Shown in pieces: positions 45,521 through 57,742 of a stretch of 64,000 bases of DNA (position 1 is its first letter; each line of letters opens with the position of its first letter). Under the pieces are notes generated by a model. The model made no database searches. It was not told the origin of the DNA and saw only the letters and a list, made by a program, of their open reading frames with translations. This stretch comes from Cryptomeria japonica (taxonomy: Eukaryota; Streptophyta; Pinopsida; Cupressales; Cupressaceae). A program made the position numbers and the translations under genes. Location: the NCBI RefSeq assembly GCF_030272615.1, contig NC_081411.1, positions 42,709,140 through 42,773,139 on the forward strand. The letters are read 5' to 3'.

Positions 45521-46998
45521 ACTCACAATCCATAGAAGATAAATCCAGGCTGGGATATCTAAAGTCTAATCAAAAGCAAGATAATCATCAACAAAAATGG
45601 AGAAAGAAATTAGTTTCTAAAGAAGAAAATTGGCAAGAAAAGATACATTAAGCAGCCGAAACAGTAGCCAATAAGCAAAAGAAGCAAGAAGAACATGAAA
45701 AGAAAGAAGAAGAGACTACTATCAAAGGTGAAGAAAAATCTTGTCAACAAGTTCTGAAGACACAAACAAAGGCAAAATTTGAAAAAGATATTCCAAAAGC
45801 AGTAAAAATAGAGATGGCAGAAATTAGGGAACTTTTTGCACCACATGACATTCTAGTATGGTATAGTGGAGTAATCTTAGATTAGGATTCAAAGACAGAT
45901 TCCAATGAATATGAATGGAGTCTAGATACCTTATCCACTACATCAAGTAAGGAACACGATGAAGATCAAGCAAATATCATGAAAGAAGACTTGTCTATTG
46001 CAGAACAAAAGATGAAGTTAGAAAGAAGACAAGAGAAACTCAGAATTCAGAGAAAAGAGGCATATGCAAAAAGAAAAGGGAATGACAAAAATAGAGAAGC
46101 AATGCCACAAGAAGTGCAAACAAAGATCAGATATGGAAGAACCATAGAATAACTAAGAGATAGTCAAGTTGGACTAACTATTAGTCCAGAAGAAGTTGAG
46201 TTTGAAAGGAGACAAAATCTATTAAAAGAATCTACTTCATCATGTGCACAAATATGTCAACTTCAAAATGCAAATGAGGTCAATCAAGAAGGAATCTACA
46301 GTATCAAAGATGTGCGTGTGGATATAGTCCATTCATTTAAGGGACAAACGTCAGTTGAAGAACCACTTGAGTGTGAACTACAAAATACTAATATAAATTT
46401 TGTTAAGACTAATTCGGAAATGCTTGAGAAAGACAATTCTCAAAAACATTTAATCTATGACAGTACCTATTCAACGTTAAATTATGATCATTATGTCATG
46501 AACGTTGAAACACCTAATGATGATGGTGATTATGATTTACCCCTTCTGCATCCTGAACTAATTGATTGGGATAATTTAGACAACCCTGAACTGAATGTCT
46601 TTTCCAATGATCATGACCTAGCCATATACCTTAACATTGTTGAACCCATCCATCCTAAGATATCTTCCATTGCAGAATCAAGTGATGTTTCTCGTAATCA
46701 AGAGAATACCAAACTTTCCAGTCGTAAAAGTGAAATAAAACAAGGAAAGAGACCTATTGTTGAAAACCATTTCATGGCAACATTAGATCAATCAAAAGAG
46801 AAAACAAAGGGCGTATCTAATGGTGAAAATCTCCTTGAGGCACCAGAAGATGCAAAGTTTGACATTCTTTCTACATATTTTCAAGAGAGGTATGTTATCC
46901 TAATAGATACAACAGAAGCAGTAAACATTGATACATGAAAAGATCCTAAAATACTTCATTTTGCTACCTCATTATTAGAAAGAGAGAGGAAAGAATAC
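45521..46998 (+). pseudogene. Linker between G-patch and RT of element B
   Basis: Same frame as the protease. A Lys/Glu/Gln-rich, probably helical region (45600-46150), then an acidic part open for 208 codons (46312-46938) with HPELIDWDNLDN and NDHDLAIYLNIVEP, shared with A. Stops near 45649, 45883, 46150 and 46936. Function unknown; conservation in two elements suggests a real domain. Confidence 0.7.
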
Positions 46999-47820
46999 AT
47001 GGAATTCTTTAATCAAAGACAAATAAATTTTGCTTGGTCTTATGCAGATATGCCAGGACTTAACCCAGATCTTATCATGCATCATCTTAATGTGGATTTA
47101 AAAGCAAATCCTGTTAAGCAGAAGCTAAGAAAGATGCATCTACATATTGCTCTCCTTGTCAAAACCGAGCTCAAGAAACTATTAGAAGTAGGTTTCATAA
47201 GACCAGTTGCTTATCCAGAATGGGTCTCAAGTATTGTACCAATATCAAAGCCAGATAAGAGCATAAGAGTGTGCACAGATTTCAGAGATCTGAATAAAGC
47301 ATGTCCAAAAGATGATTTCCCGCTACCAAACATTGATATCATAGTAGACTTATCAGTAGGACATGAGATGTTTTCATTAATGGATGGCTTCTCCGGATAT
47401 AATCAAATAAGAATCGCACCTGAAGATCAAGAGAAGACAACTTTCACCTGTGCATGGGGAATGTACTGCTGGAATGTTATGCCATTTGGGCTTAAGAATG
47501 CAGGAGAAACTTATCAAAGGGCTATGATGACAATTTTCCATGATATGATGCATACATTCATGGAAGACTATGTCGATGACATACTTGCAAAATCTCACAC
47601 AAGAAAAGAACATTTGAACATTTTAAACAAGATTTTTGATAGGCTGGAAAGATATTAATTGAGATTAAATCCAAAGAAATGTGCATTTGGGGTAACCTCT
47701 GGAAAGCTCCTTGGGTACATTATATCAGCTCATGGCATTGAAGTAGATCTTGGAAAAGTTAAAGCTATCATGGAGATGGAGTCACCTAAGAACATAAGTC
47801 AATTGTGATCTTTACAAGGA
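46999..47820 (+). pseudogene. Reverse transcriptase of element B
   Basis: Gypsy RT with CTDFRDLNKACPKDDFPLPN, SLMDGFSGYNQIRIAPED, MPFGLKNAGETYQRAM and the catalytic YVDD (47569-47580). Stops at 47656 and 47806 cut the thumb and connection (NPKKCAFGVTSGKLLGY). The catalytic core itself is open. It would make DNA from element RNA. Confidence 0.88.
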
Positions 47821-48850
47821 AGGTTGCAATCAATCGGGAGATTTGTTTCTCAATTGGCCGATAGATGTCTTCCATTTACCCATCTTTTAAATAAAAATGT
47901 TCCATTCAAATGGGATACAAAATGTGAACAAGCTTTCTTGCAAATAAAAGAATATCTTATGAGTCCTCCAATACTGATATCACCAACCAAAGGGAAACCA
48001 TTGTTACTCTATGTCTCAGCAACAAGTGTGTCATTAGGTGCTCTCCTAGCTCAACATGATGATGAAGGAAAAGAAAGAGCAATTTATTATATCAGCAGAA
48101 CACTTGTTGGCTATGAGTTAAATTATTCCTCAATTGAAAAGATATGTCTAGTAGTTGTATTTGCAACTCAAAAGCTGCGACATTATATGTTGATTCATCT
48201 TATGAAACTAATAGCAAAGATAGATCCTCTCAAATATCTGTTGAACAAGTCAACATTGACAGGGAGACTAGCCAAATGGGTTATGATACTGAGTGAATTT
48301 GACATAGAATGTGTTGACCAGAAATCTATCAAGGGACAAGTCATCACTGATCAATTGGTTGATGCACCTTTACAAAATAACATGCCTTTGCACATAGAAT
48401 TTCCTGATGCAGATATCTTGATAGTAAGTATAAACTTTTGGGAATTGTACTTTGATGGTTCTTATACCCAATATAGTTTAGGTGCAGGAATCTTTTTTAT
48501 CACACCTCAAGGACACACAATTCCAAAATCGTATAGACTGTGATTTCCATGCACCAATAATATTGCAGATTATGAAGCATTGGCTATAGGGCTTAAAATG
48601 GACATTGAATGGAATGTCAAAGAACTACATGTCTATGGTGATTCACAACTTTTCATTAATCAAATAAATGATGAATATCAAACAAAGGATGATAAGCTTA
48701 TGCCATACAAATAGCTGATAGAGGAATTTAAAGGACACTTTAAAGAAATCACATTCACCCAGATTCTCAGAAATGTGATGGCTACAATAGCATCTCTCTT
48801 GCAAAATAAAGAGAATCAATAGTGTTACGAATTTCTCATGGAAGATATCT
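47821..48850 (+). pseudogene. Double RNase H of element B
   Basis: The first RNase H (KGKPLLLYVSATSVSLGALL, AIYYISRTLVGYELNYSS) is followed by a second, archaeal-type one (ELYFDGSYTQYSLGAGIFF, DYEALAIGLKMDIEW, VYGDSQLFINQIND). An open run of 239 codons covers 47824-48543. Stops at 48541 and 48712 cut the second domain. The tandem arrangement marks the Tat/Ogre branch. Confidence 0.86.
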
Positions 48851-50170
48851 TAACCCCTACCATCCAATCCCAACATACCTATTGAATTTTCCATATATCA
48901 GGAACCAGTATATCCTTATACGGTCAAACCTACCAATATTTGAAAGATCATATCCTTCCTCTGGAATTATCTCGTAATCAATGAAGAAACTTTATCCGTC
49001 ATTCCTCTCGCTATACCATTATTGTTGATATCCTATATAGGCGTGGTCTAGATGGTACATTATTGAGATGTCTTGAAAAAGATGAATCTAAGAGAGTTCT
49101 TAATGACATTCATGCGAATATTTGTGGTACACTCAAGTGGTTTAACATTGGCTAAGAAACTTATTTGTATGGGTTACTTTTGGCCTACTATGGAAAGAGA
49201 TTCATTCACCTATGCTAGAAAATGTAAACAATGTCAGATCCATGGAAATCTAATTCATGCATCAGCACAAGAGTTATATCCTATGACAAGATCATGGCCA
49301 TTTTCACAATGGGGCCTTGATTTGGTAAGAAAGATCAATCCCTCATCTTCTAATGGACATAACTTCATTCTGATTGCTACTGAATATTTTACTAAGTGGA
49401 TTGAAGTAGTGCCTTTAACAACAGTGACAGGAAAACAAATATCATCATTCATCTTGAATTACATAATCTGTCGCTATGGCGTTTCTATGACCATTATCAC
49501 TAATAATGGAAGACCATTCAAAAATCAAGATGTGAAAGAGCTATGTGAATAGTTTCATATTCAACATAGGTTCTCTACCCTATATTATCCACAAGGTAAT
49601 GGTCAAGATGAGGCATCAAACTAAACTATCTTGAAAATCTTGAAGAAAACAATCAATGAAGTTGGAAAAGATTGGCACATTCAGCTAAATCCTGCTCTTT
49701 GGGCATACCAAACTAGCGTCTGCTCTCCAACAGGGGCAACTCCATATTGTTTGTTCTATGGATCAGAAGCTATATTACCTATAGAAGTAGAGATACTTTC
49801 TCTACGAGTATCCTTGCATGGTCTTATACCCAAAGAAGAACAACGAGTTTCTCAACTCCAGGAACTAGAATTGATTCAGGAACGTCACCAAAATGCAACA
49901 AAACATTTGAAGGTATACCAAAAAAGAATGGCAAGAAGCTATAACCATAGAGTAAAGCCACGCATTTTCCAGATTGGAGATATATTTCTAAGGGAGAATC
50001 CAAGAAATCAGCAAGATGGAGAAAAGAAGGGAAAATTTGAACCAAATTGGCTAGGACCTTTTGTCATAGTAGCAACATATGGATCAGGAGCATACAAGTT
50101 ATCTACCCCTAAAGGTGATTGGTTTGATGAACCTATCAATTCTATCCATCTCAAGAAATTCTATGTTTGA
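48851..50170 (+). pseudogene. Integrase of element B
   Basis: A base change near 49130 shifts the frame inside the HHCC part (HANICGT, then SSGLTLAKKL and CKQCQIHGN). The core has WGLDLVRK (Asp present), IITNNGRPF where the second Asp is now Asn, and QGNGQDEASN (Glu present). The C-terminal region (FYGSEAILPIEVE, KKGKFEPNWLGPF) ends HLKKFYV at 50170. Stops at 49550 and 49622. The enzyme is dead through loss of the second Asp, a different loss from that in A. Confidence 0.86.
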
Positions 50171-50262
50171 GATATAAAGTCCTGAAAAAATCAATAAAAA
50201 GCATATAAAGTCCTGAAAAAACCAATAAAAAGCATATAAAATCCAAAAAAAATGCAATAAAT
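50171..50262 (+). repeat. 34-bp repeat after the pol stop of element B
   Basis: Three imperfect units built on AGCATATAAAGTCCTGAAAA start right after the integrase stop, as the unrelated A-rich repeat does in A. Confidence 0.75.
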
Positions 50263-51909
50263 TTAGATGGTAAAAACCTGGTACACAGGCGTTATCTAAG
50301 AAGTAAGTTCCTCCATCTATGAGATCACTTTGCACACCTATCCATTCCATCCTATCGCATCTATCATTGCTATCTATCGCTAGCTTATCCATTCCATCTT
50401 TGACATCCATTTCTCTAAACCATTTAGCAAGAAATATGCAGCTTACCAACAGTTATCAATCTTTGACATACTTGTCATAGTCACTATCTTAGATCTTATC
50501 AATCCATCTACATTTGTATCCCACCATGGTTTGGATCTTGATCAATTCATACATCCATAATAAATTTTTGTTTCCACTGGGGGCAAAATCCTAATTCCTT
50601 TTGCTAAGGTGATCTTTTGAATCTTTGAAAATCCAAAAACATTCGAAAAACTTAGAAAAACCAAAAACACCTAGGATTTTAAAAGAGATAACGAGCAACA
50701 AAGAAACAAATCAATCAAGGCATTTCATAACAACTGAATTGTAGGAAATGAAGAATCAACTAGTAAGTAATACATGATTATCAAAGATCATTCATTAAGA
50801 TGATTATATTAGTTAATGACCATTAGAACATGTGAATGCCATACAAGATTCAATGTTTTTATTTTGATTTTATTGCTAATCATGTACTCTATGCAACTCA
50901 AGGATGTCCATGACTAGAGAAGCTATGATGGGGCATGATTATTTTCTTTTATTGATGTCTGTGGTTTATCTCTTACTATGGTATGAACTTGTCTCAGGAT
51001 ATGATCGACAAAAGATCAAGGAGGATGTTCCAAGTCATGCATGAAAGGAGATAATCCTTGTCTATTCTGCAAGCAATACTCAAGTCAACTTGATCCATTA
51101 TATCAAGTTGCTTGTATTAACTTGCTATATCAAAATCCATGTAAGAAATACTTAGGTCATCTTGAATCATTATGTCAAGTTGCTTGTATTTTCTTACAAC
51201 ATTTAAAGCTCAATGATGAAATCAAGCACTATTACAAGATCGCATATGAAGAATGACAGTACAATTTTTAGTTAGATCATTTCATTAGCTCATTATTTGT
51301 CTGCATTATAAGCATTCATTGTCAAGTGGCATTATAAGCATATCATTTCATTAACAGATCAACGGTCATAAATAAAGATTGAGTATACTTGGACAAACAA
51401 AAACAATTTGCATTTAATCATTGAAGGTGCATTCATTTTTAGAATCATTTTAATCATCATTTCAAATCATTTAGTTGCATTTTATCATTGCATGAGTTTG
51501 CATTTAACTAAGTGCATTTCATTCATCATTTAGTGTATCATCATTATAATTTGCTTTATCATTCCATTAACAACCATTTAATTGCATCTTTGCACTTAAA
51601 TTCATAATCATCATAAACATTACATATAAAAATAAAAAACATTTCATATAGATCATTGCATTCATATCATTTAAGTTGGAAATCATTTCCATTTGCATCC
51701 AAGATCATCAAAAAAATTGAAAATCAACAAAAGCATTTATCATTGCATCATCATAATGAAAAGAAAAGATCATAACATCATCCATATAATCAAAGCATAA
51801 TAAAAATAATCATCATATAGAGTCCATGTCTGCATATAGATCATCATAAAACAATAAAAGTCCAAGTATACAATGATATCAGATAAACAATATGAATGCC
51901 TCATCAAAT
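50263..51909 (+). other. 3' non-coding region of element B, first part
   Basis: Contains blocks shared with A (CCACCATGGTTTGGATC near 50521, CACTGGGGGCAAAATCC near 50576). Between 51280 and 51850 it is rich in CATT and ATCATT words. No gene seen. Confidence 0.6.
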
Positions 51910-53975
51910 ACAAATCAAGTCAAGGTTGTCCTCTACCACTACCACTTGATTCTATCTGTCTCTGTGGCTGTGGGCATCAAGATCCTCCAGATACCTATCT
52001 GCCATGATCCCTACTCCTCTGAGGAGGTCCCATGACCCCACCACTGCTAGTATCCATCAACACGGTGGTATGATAACTACCTGCTCTCTGGCTCTTTGCA
52101 ACTGCCTCCTCATATCATCATCACTAGTAGGAAGTCTCCTTCCCAACCCGAAATAATGCTCTAATAGTGTCTGCCAAGAGAGTACCTGATCCAACCTACT
52201 GAATGTGATCAAGAAGGCCCTGAGTATCCTGTTGTCTCCTAATAGCTCTATCCCACTCAGTAATAAGAGTCTGTACCTATGCTCGAAGCTGATCAATCTG
52301 CACTCTCAAACTATCAATAGTATCTTGCCCTAGCACATCATGCTCTGGTATAACCACATCTAGCATATCATGCACTGGTGCAACCTACTCTGGTACATCC
52401 TGTTGTGGTGCATGAATCCCAATCCCCTCACCACCAACCTATCCAACTGCTAGAATCTCAGTCTGAGTAACTCTCTGAACCCGTCGTCTAATCAGGGGAA
52501 CATGATCCTCGAGATCCTCATCATCTCCACCATGCGCTGCAATAACTTGAGGATCTAGCTGAATCTGTCCAAAATCAATACCTCTCCCACAACCCCCATC
52601 CAATCCTGTCATCCTACCTCCTATCAATGGAAACCCTCTCAGTGATCTCATACCTATCCTGCCATGCTCTCTCCCAATCCATCCAAAATCTCTCCCACCC
52701 ATAGGATGTGGTCTCTCAATCCTGTGAGTTGGTCCAAACGGTCCTCCACAGACTCTCAATCGACCTCCCCTCCGTCTAGGTCTCCTACCACCACCACCTC
52801 CATCCCCACCATCATCTCCACCTCCCCCAGCCTCATGAGAAGCTCTAAGCTCTCATCTCTGTCTCCGTCTCCTAGAAACTAGATCATCTGAATCATCATC
52901 CTCATCTCCTGAGCTGGGAGGAGGATCTGCTGGATTAGTAATGCGAGGAAAGGGATGAGCTAATATATACTGGGCATAATCTGCAGTAACCCCCAGATCA
53001 ATAATGTGTAATCTAATATCATAAGCCACTCTCGGAGTAGCAACAAAATTTGCATGAGCAATCTCAAATGACAACGATGGTCCCCAATCTCGCCTATCTC
53101 TGTACCGCCGAGCATATATCGTCACACCAGTAGACATAGGCTGGATGATACCAAACTGTCTCAAAATCTAACCAATCAACTATCGCTCAACAATGAAAGG
53201 TGTCCAACTAATATCTACTCTGCATGATACATGGTAATGTCTATGTGTCATCCATCCATGGCTCACAATCAAGATATGGTCTCCAAGTAATGTTGTCCAA
53301 TGAATCAAACACCCAATGCCAATACTTCATCTTACCCAGCTTATGCTAAGTAAGGATACCTACATAGAAATATACATATAGCTGCCTCTCTCCACAAACT
53401 CTATGATGGATAGGCTGAGTAACAACAATATGCTCCCAACACCAGATCTGCAATAAAATGCATCTAGTAGACAAACTCACACTCTCATCATACACTACTT
53501 GATGAAGATCATGATATAAGTGTACCAACATGCAAACACCCCAAGCATATCGAATACAATGTTGCATCATAGTCAGGAGAATCTCACCCCATCCAATGGA
53601 AAAACCTCATGATCTCCTATCAGGACATATAAATCCTCCAATCAAACCAGCAAGAATCACAGGAAGAGCCTCATAACACATCACCATATCAACCCATCTT
53701 ATCTCTCTTCTACTAATGCTCTCATCAACAAACACAACTCTGCAAGCCTCTATCCCAACCCGATCTTGATAATCATACTGCACTAGCTCACCAGTCACTG
53801 GGATGTGCAGAATCCTGTAGACATCCTCAAGAGTCACACTAATCTCACTCGTCGGTAGGTGGAAAGTGTTATGCTCACTGTGCCATCTCTTAGCCAATGC
53901 TGTCAATAAACCTCTGTTATGTGTAATCTTAGGCATATATAACAAATAGCGTAAACCACAAGCATCTAGTGTCTA
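51910..53975 (-). pseudogene. Antisense plant mobile domain (PMD) pseudogene in element B
   Basis: The minus strand reads LDACGLRYLL, then KRWHSEHNTFHLPTSEISVT and LEDVYRILHIPVTGE (53945-53780), the hallmark opening of the plant mobile domain (aminotransferase-like family, as in MAIN/MAIL proteins). Later parts fit too: RCILLQIWCWEHIV near 53460, ITWRPYLDCEP near 53285 and ILRQFGIIQPMSTG near 53160. A Gly/Arg-rich and acidic tail follows (52760-52440), then a helical end (52296-52057). At least one frame change near 53200 and several stops make it a relic. PMD proteins act in chromatin silencing in Arabidopsis. It lies against the direction of B and is absent from A. Confidence 0.75.
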
Positions 53976-54240
53976 ATCTCAGCCTAGGTAAGCTTTGGAA
54001 CTAAATGACGCACTGTCGGTAATTTCTTCTGACACTGGAGAACATCAAGTTTCTCCTATTTTGTCAAGAGAAATCAATCAAAACTAAATCAATCATCAAA
54101 TCTATCTATATATCAAATTAAATTGAAGCAACTTAAGCTATCAAATCATTTTAAACCTATCAATCATGGTTTTCTATCAATCACTGAGTTTACTCAAAAC
54201 TCTGCTAAGCTCTTACATCAGAAACTAAATCGGTTTCTTA

Positions 54241-54540
54241 AAGCTATCTATCAAATCTATCAAATCAAGCTAATCAAAGTTATCTATCAAATCTATCAAA
54301 TAAAACTAATCAAAGCTATCTATCAAATCAAGCTAATCAAAGCTATTTATCAAATCTATCAAATCGTGCTAATCAAAGCTATCTATCAAATATATCAAAT
54401 CATGCCAATCAAAGCTATCTATCAAATCTATTAATCAAGCTAATCAAAGTTATCTATCAAATCTATCAATCAAGCTAATCAGAGATACTCTATCAATCAA
54501 GCTAATCAAAACTACCTATCAATCTATCAATCACGCAATC
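54241..54540 (+). repeat. 36-bp minisatellite in the B 3' region
   Basis: About seven units of the form GCTATCTATCAAATCTATC plus AAATCAAGCTAATCAAA, some with 11 to 12-base deletions. The plus-strand ORF here (IYQIYQIKLIKA) is only the translated repeat. Confidence 0.85.
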
Positions 54541-54654
54541 ACTCAATCAAGTCTCAATTTCATCATCACTGTGTATTAAACACATTAAATCTACTTATCA
54601 AAGTGATTTTTAGCTTTTGCACTTATCAGAAATATCAAATTTAAGCAAAAGCAC

Positions 54655-54945
54655 TGATCTATTAAGCATTTGCGCTAAATCTAAATGCAAATGTGCTAAC
54701 TTAGTGCATATGCACTATCCTTTTTAACAAAAGTGCTAAAACTATAAGCATAAGCGCTAACCCATGCAAAAACGCTACCTTTCTGGGCATATGCGCTAAC
54801 AAACAATGCATTTGCACTACCCTATGCATATGCGCTAACATCTTGAACATAGGCGCTAACATACAGAGCATATGTGCTAATCTAAGCATTTGCACTAAAC
54901 CTAATTGCATATGCGCTAAAACAAATTGCAAAAGCACTAAAATAA
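54655..54945 (-). repeat. Inverted array of GTTAGCGC words in the B 3' region
   Basis: A dozen words such as GCATATGCGCTAAC and GCATTTGCGCTAAA, each the reverse complement of the words at 40550-40860. Spacing about 20 to 30 bases. Confidence 0.8.
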
Positions 54946-55444
54946 TGCCGAAAAAATCAAAAAACCTAAAAAGTGCCTAAAAAACATGAAAATTTGAACG
55001 AAAACTTGAAAACAAGCCTCGGGATAAGAAACATACTAGATACGCATACTCGGGAGGTCACTGATATCGTCGAACACCCTCAAAACGATGGTTCTCCACC
55101 GGAATCACCATTTCGCCACCTCAGCAATAATATTTTCTTCACAAAGCTGACAAGGATAACAATGAAGTTAAAATTAGCCTTGGTTAATTTTATATTTACT
55201 ATTTGAAGAGTAATTCATTTCACTGGGGCAATTTAATTTGTTTTTTACAAATGAATCTAATTGACTAAATTTTTATCAATTATCATGAGATTAATCGTTC
55301 AAACCAGAATTTTCGACAATTTTACGATCAGTCTCCTTAGGGGGCACACAATCAGGATTTTGAATCTCTATTAGGCGCATTATCGAGACTTGATTTAATC
55401 TTTGAAACAATGTTGTTTTGACATCATTTCAAAGAGGGGCAAAA
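54946..55444 (+). other. 3' end of element B interior with polypurine tract
   Basis: No gene. AAAGAGGGGCAAAA (55431-55444) is the plus-strand primer tract right before the 3' LTR and is nearly identical to that of A. Confidence 0.75.
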
Positions 55445-56589
55445 TGTATACACATAAAAATTGGCTATGAGAAATTAAATAAATATTTTATATTTATTTA
55501 ATAATTATTCTTCTATTAAATAGTTAATTTGAAAAGATTAATCTATTTAATTCATTTTTCATGTCTTTCTATTAATTGATATTTTATTAATTAATTCATC
55601 TATCTTATTCTTCTAATTAATTAACTATCTAATATTTAATTACTCCTCTAACCAAGTTAATTAAATATCTAATATTTAATTATCTCCTCCAAGCAATTAA
55701 ATATCTAATATTTAATAGTTATTCTGTAATCCTATAGTCTCAAATATTAAATAATTCTTAAATTATTTAATCCCCTTTCCAACTCACCCTCCATCTCCAC
55801 TTCATCTTCCCTTTGCCAACTCATCAAACATGTGGCTAACGAAATTAATATTTATTAAATATTAATTCATCATTTATCTTCAACTTCCAAAATTAATGAA
55901 AATTATGTACGTACACATATTTCTTAACCATTTCCTATATTCTCTCCAACACCCCTACATCTTAGGAAGGACTTGAGTCCACTCGTCCTCTCATGCCTGA
56001 ATTTCCTCTAACCATCCCTAGATTCTCTCAGTCAACAACCCAGTCAAGGTGAGATGAGTGACACTTGTCTTCTCCTTCCCCCTTTCTCTCAACCTTCATC
56101 TTTGCTCACAGTCATCCAAATCTGCAGATCTGATCAGGACCATTGATCTGAACCACATCATCTAATCCTCTTAAAGTTTATAAAATCAAGAGCTTCAGTT
56201 GAGAGAGAGTTAGACTTCAAGAGACCAAGTGCATTTTGCAAGCTAATCTTATGCATCAGTGATTTTTTGAAGCAAATATCATATAGCATAATCATGTAGC
56301 ATTTGCATATCATAGTATTAGTTAACTACAAGTTATCAGTCCATTCGTCATATACCATCCTGGAAGCCAACAATGCATTGTCTAAGAGCACACCATCTGC
56401 AACCAGGAACAATGGAGTTAGGACACAATGAGACATAAGCCATGAAGGTAAAAATAACATTTTTATTTCATATGTACTTCATGTAGTTTCATTGGTTGAA
56501 TTTGGATTTCTTGTATGCAATTCCATTGGTATTTTGTGAAACTAACTTATTACAGGTAACATTCTAAGAATGAAATTCAAGCTCACACA
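55445..56589 (+). mobile_element. 3' LTR of element B
   Basis: Unbroken copy of the B LTR, 1145 bp, TGTATACACA to GCTCACACA. It proves that the 5' copy was split by C at CTCTC-CAACA-CCCC. Confidence 0.93.
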
Positions 56590-57742
56590 ATATCAATAAT
56601 TCTTAAATATCACTCAACATCTTATCATCAATATTTCTTCATAACATGCTTTTATCTGGAATTAACCATATCAACAAGTAAAGTCACAACCACAAAAGCA
56701 TTCACCACTTGACACACATGTTTATATGTGGAAAACCCAAATAGGTAAAAACCATGGTGAGATGGGACTCTCAAAGATAGCTATCTGAACTCTTCTGAAG
56801 TTTGCCCTATTAGGAGCCAAATCCTGTTAGAGCTTTACAATAAGTCCTGTTAAGAACTAATTCCGGTAAGGAATCACCTAGTTAAAGGATTTTACAAATA
56901 TGCCTTGTTAGAAGCATAATACCCTATTAGGAGTAACCTCACTGGAGGATTTAAGAATCCAAACTAATGGATCACCTTGTTAGAGGATTTAACGAGTAGC
57001 CAAGCTTGTTAGAGCTCACCCGGTTAAGGGATTTAACTTCTATTGTAATTGTTAGAAAACAATAGTTTTGCTAATCTGCCTGAATAACACTTCTTTTGCT
57101 TGATCAAATCCTTCTATAACCTTCAATCTATCTTCACTCAATAGTGCAGATCCATTCACTGGTTGGGCAATCACACACTCAACAGGTTTTCTATCAACCT
57201 TGCCAACAATGTTTGTAAACAACTTCATCGACCTTAAATAGAAATCAATTAGGTCGGTAACCCAACAAAAACCTAATTCACATCATCGAGATTACAAACA
57301 ATTCGGTACAATCTTGACTGTTAGAAATCATGATAATCTCTTCACATTCCTCAAGACAATTTCAACCGCTCCATGATCACCACTTTATCGGACTTTGTAA
57401 CTCATCACACGTTGTGCATTAAATGCAATCCACTTTGCTCCTTCGTGATTCTTCCCTGGACAATAACAAACGTGCCAAAAAAATTTGAACACATCCTCAA
57501 TCAAATGATCACACATGTGTCCATCATTACTGCTTATCAGATAATAAACCATCGAACTTGGTCAATTTGGATTTAGCAACTGATAGGGTTTTACCGGTTA
57601 TATTACATAGAAAGGTTTAACCTTTATACCAGTTCACCAGTTTACAACATGTTCCACTCATTACCGGTTCAATTGACATCAATGACAACATATCATTAAT
57701 GCATTCTCTATGAAAAATACCAATAATCTTCAGATGCCAACA
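56590..57742 (-). mobile_element. F 3' LTR, main part
   Basis: Starts with ATATC, the right target duplication of B, and runs to GATGCCAACA. On the minus strand it starts TGTTGGCATC. It contains AACAGG-type words (as CCTGTTAGAG and similar, 56810-57020) and the AAAACCATGG block near 56747, as in D. Together with 30956-31171 the LTR is about 1.36 kb. Confidence 0.8.

Larger units (their letters stand above)
31172..56589 (+). mobile_element. Element B: Tat-like Ty3/gypsy element with antisense mobile domain
   Basis: About 17.3 kb without the nested C. LTRs of about 1.15 kb, PBS, 2.3-kb leader, gag, protease, G-patch, linker, RT, two RNase H domains and integrase, then a 5.3-kb 3' region with repeats and an antisense plant mobile domain. 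Target duplication ATATT (31167-31171) and ATATC (56590-56594). LTRs differ at about 3% of 370 bases by eye. Coding is nearly collinear from 44023 to 48830 in one frame, but about ten stops break it. Confidence 0.92.

Noticed and set aside
50099-50449. 116-codon minus-strand ORF after the B integrase
   Set aside because: It overlaps the integrase end and a tandem repeat antisense. No recognisable family.
54123-54434. 103-codon plus-strand ORF with IYQIYQIK repeats
   Set aside because: It is the 36-bp minisatellite read in a frame that happens to lack stops.
54701-54937. 78-codon minus-strand ORF rich in Leu, Met and His
   Set aside because: It is only the translated GTTAGCGC word array.
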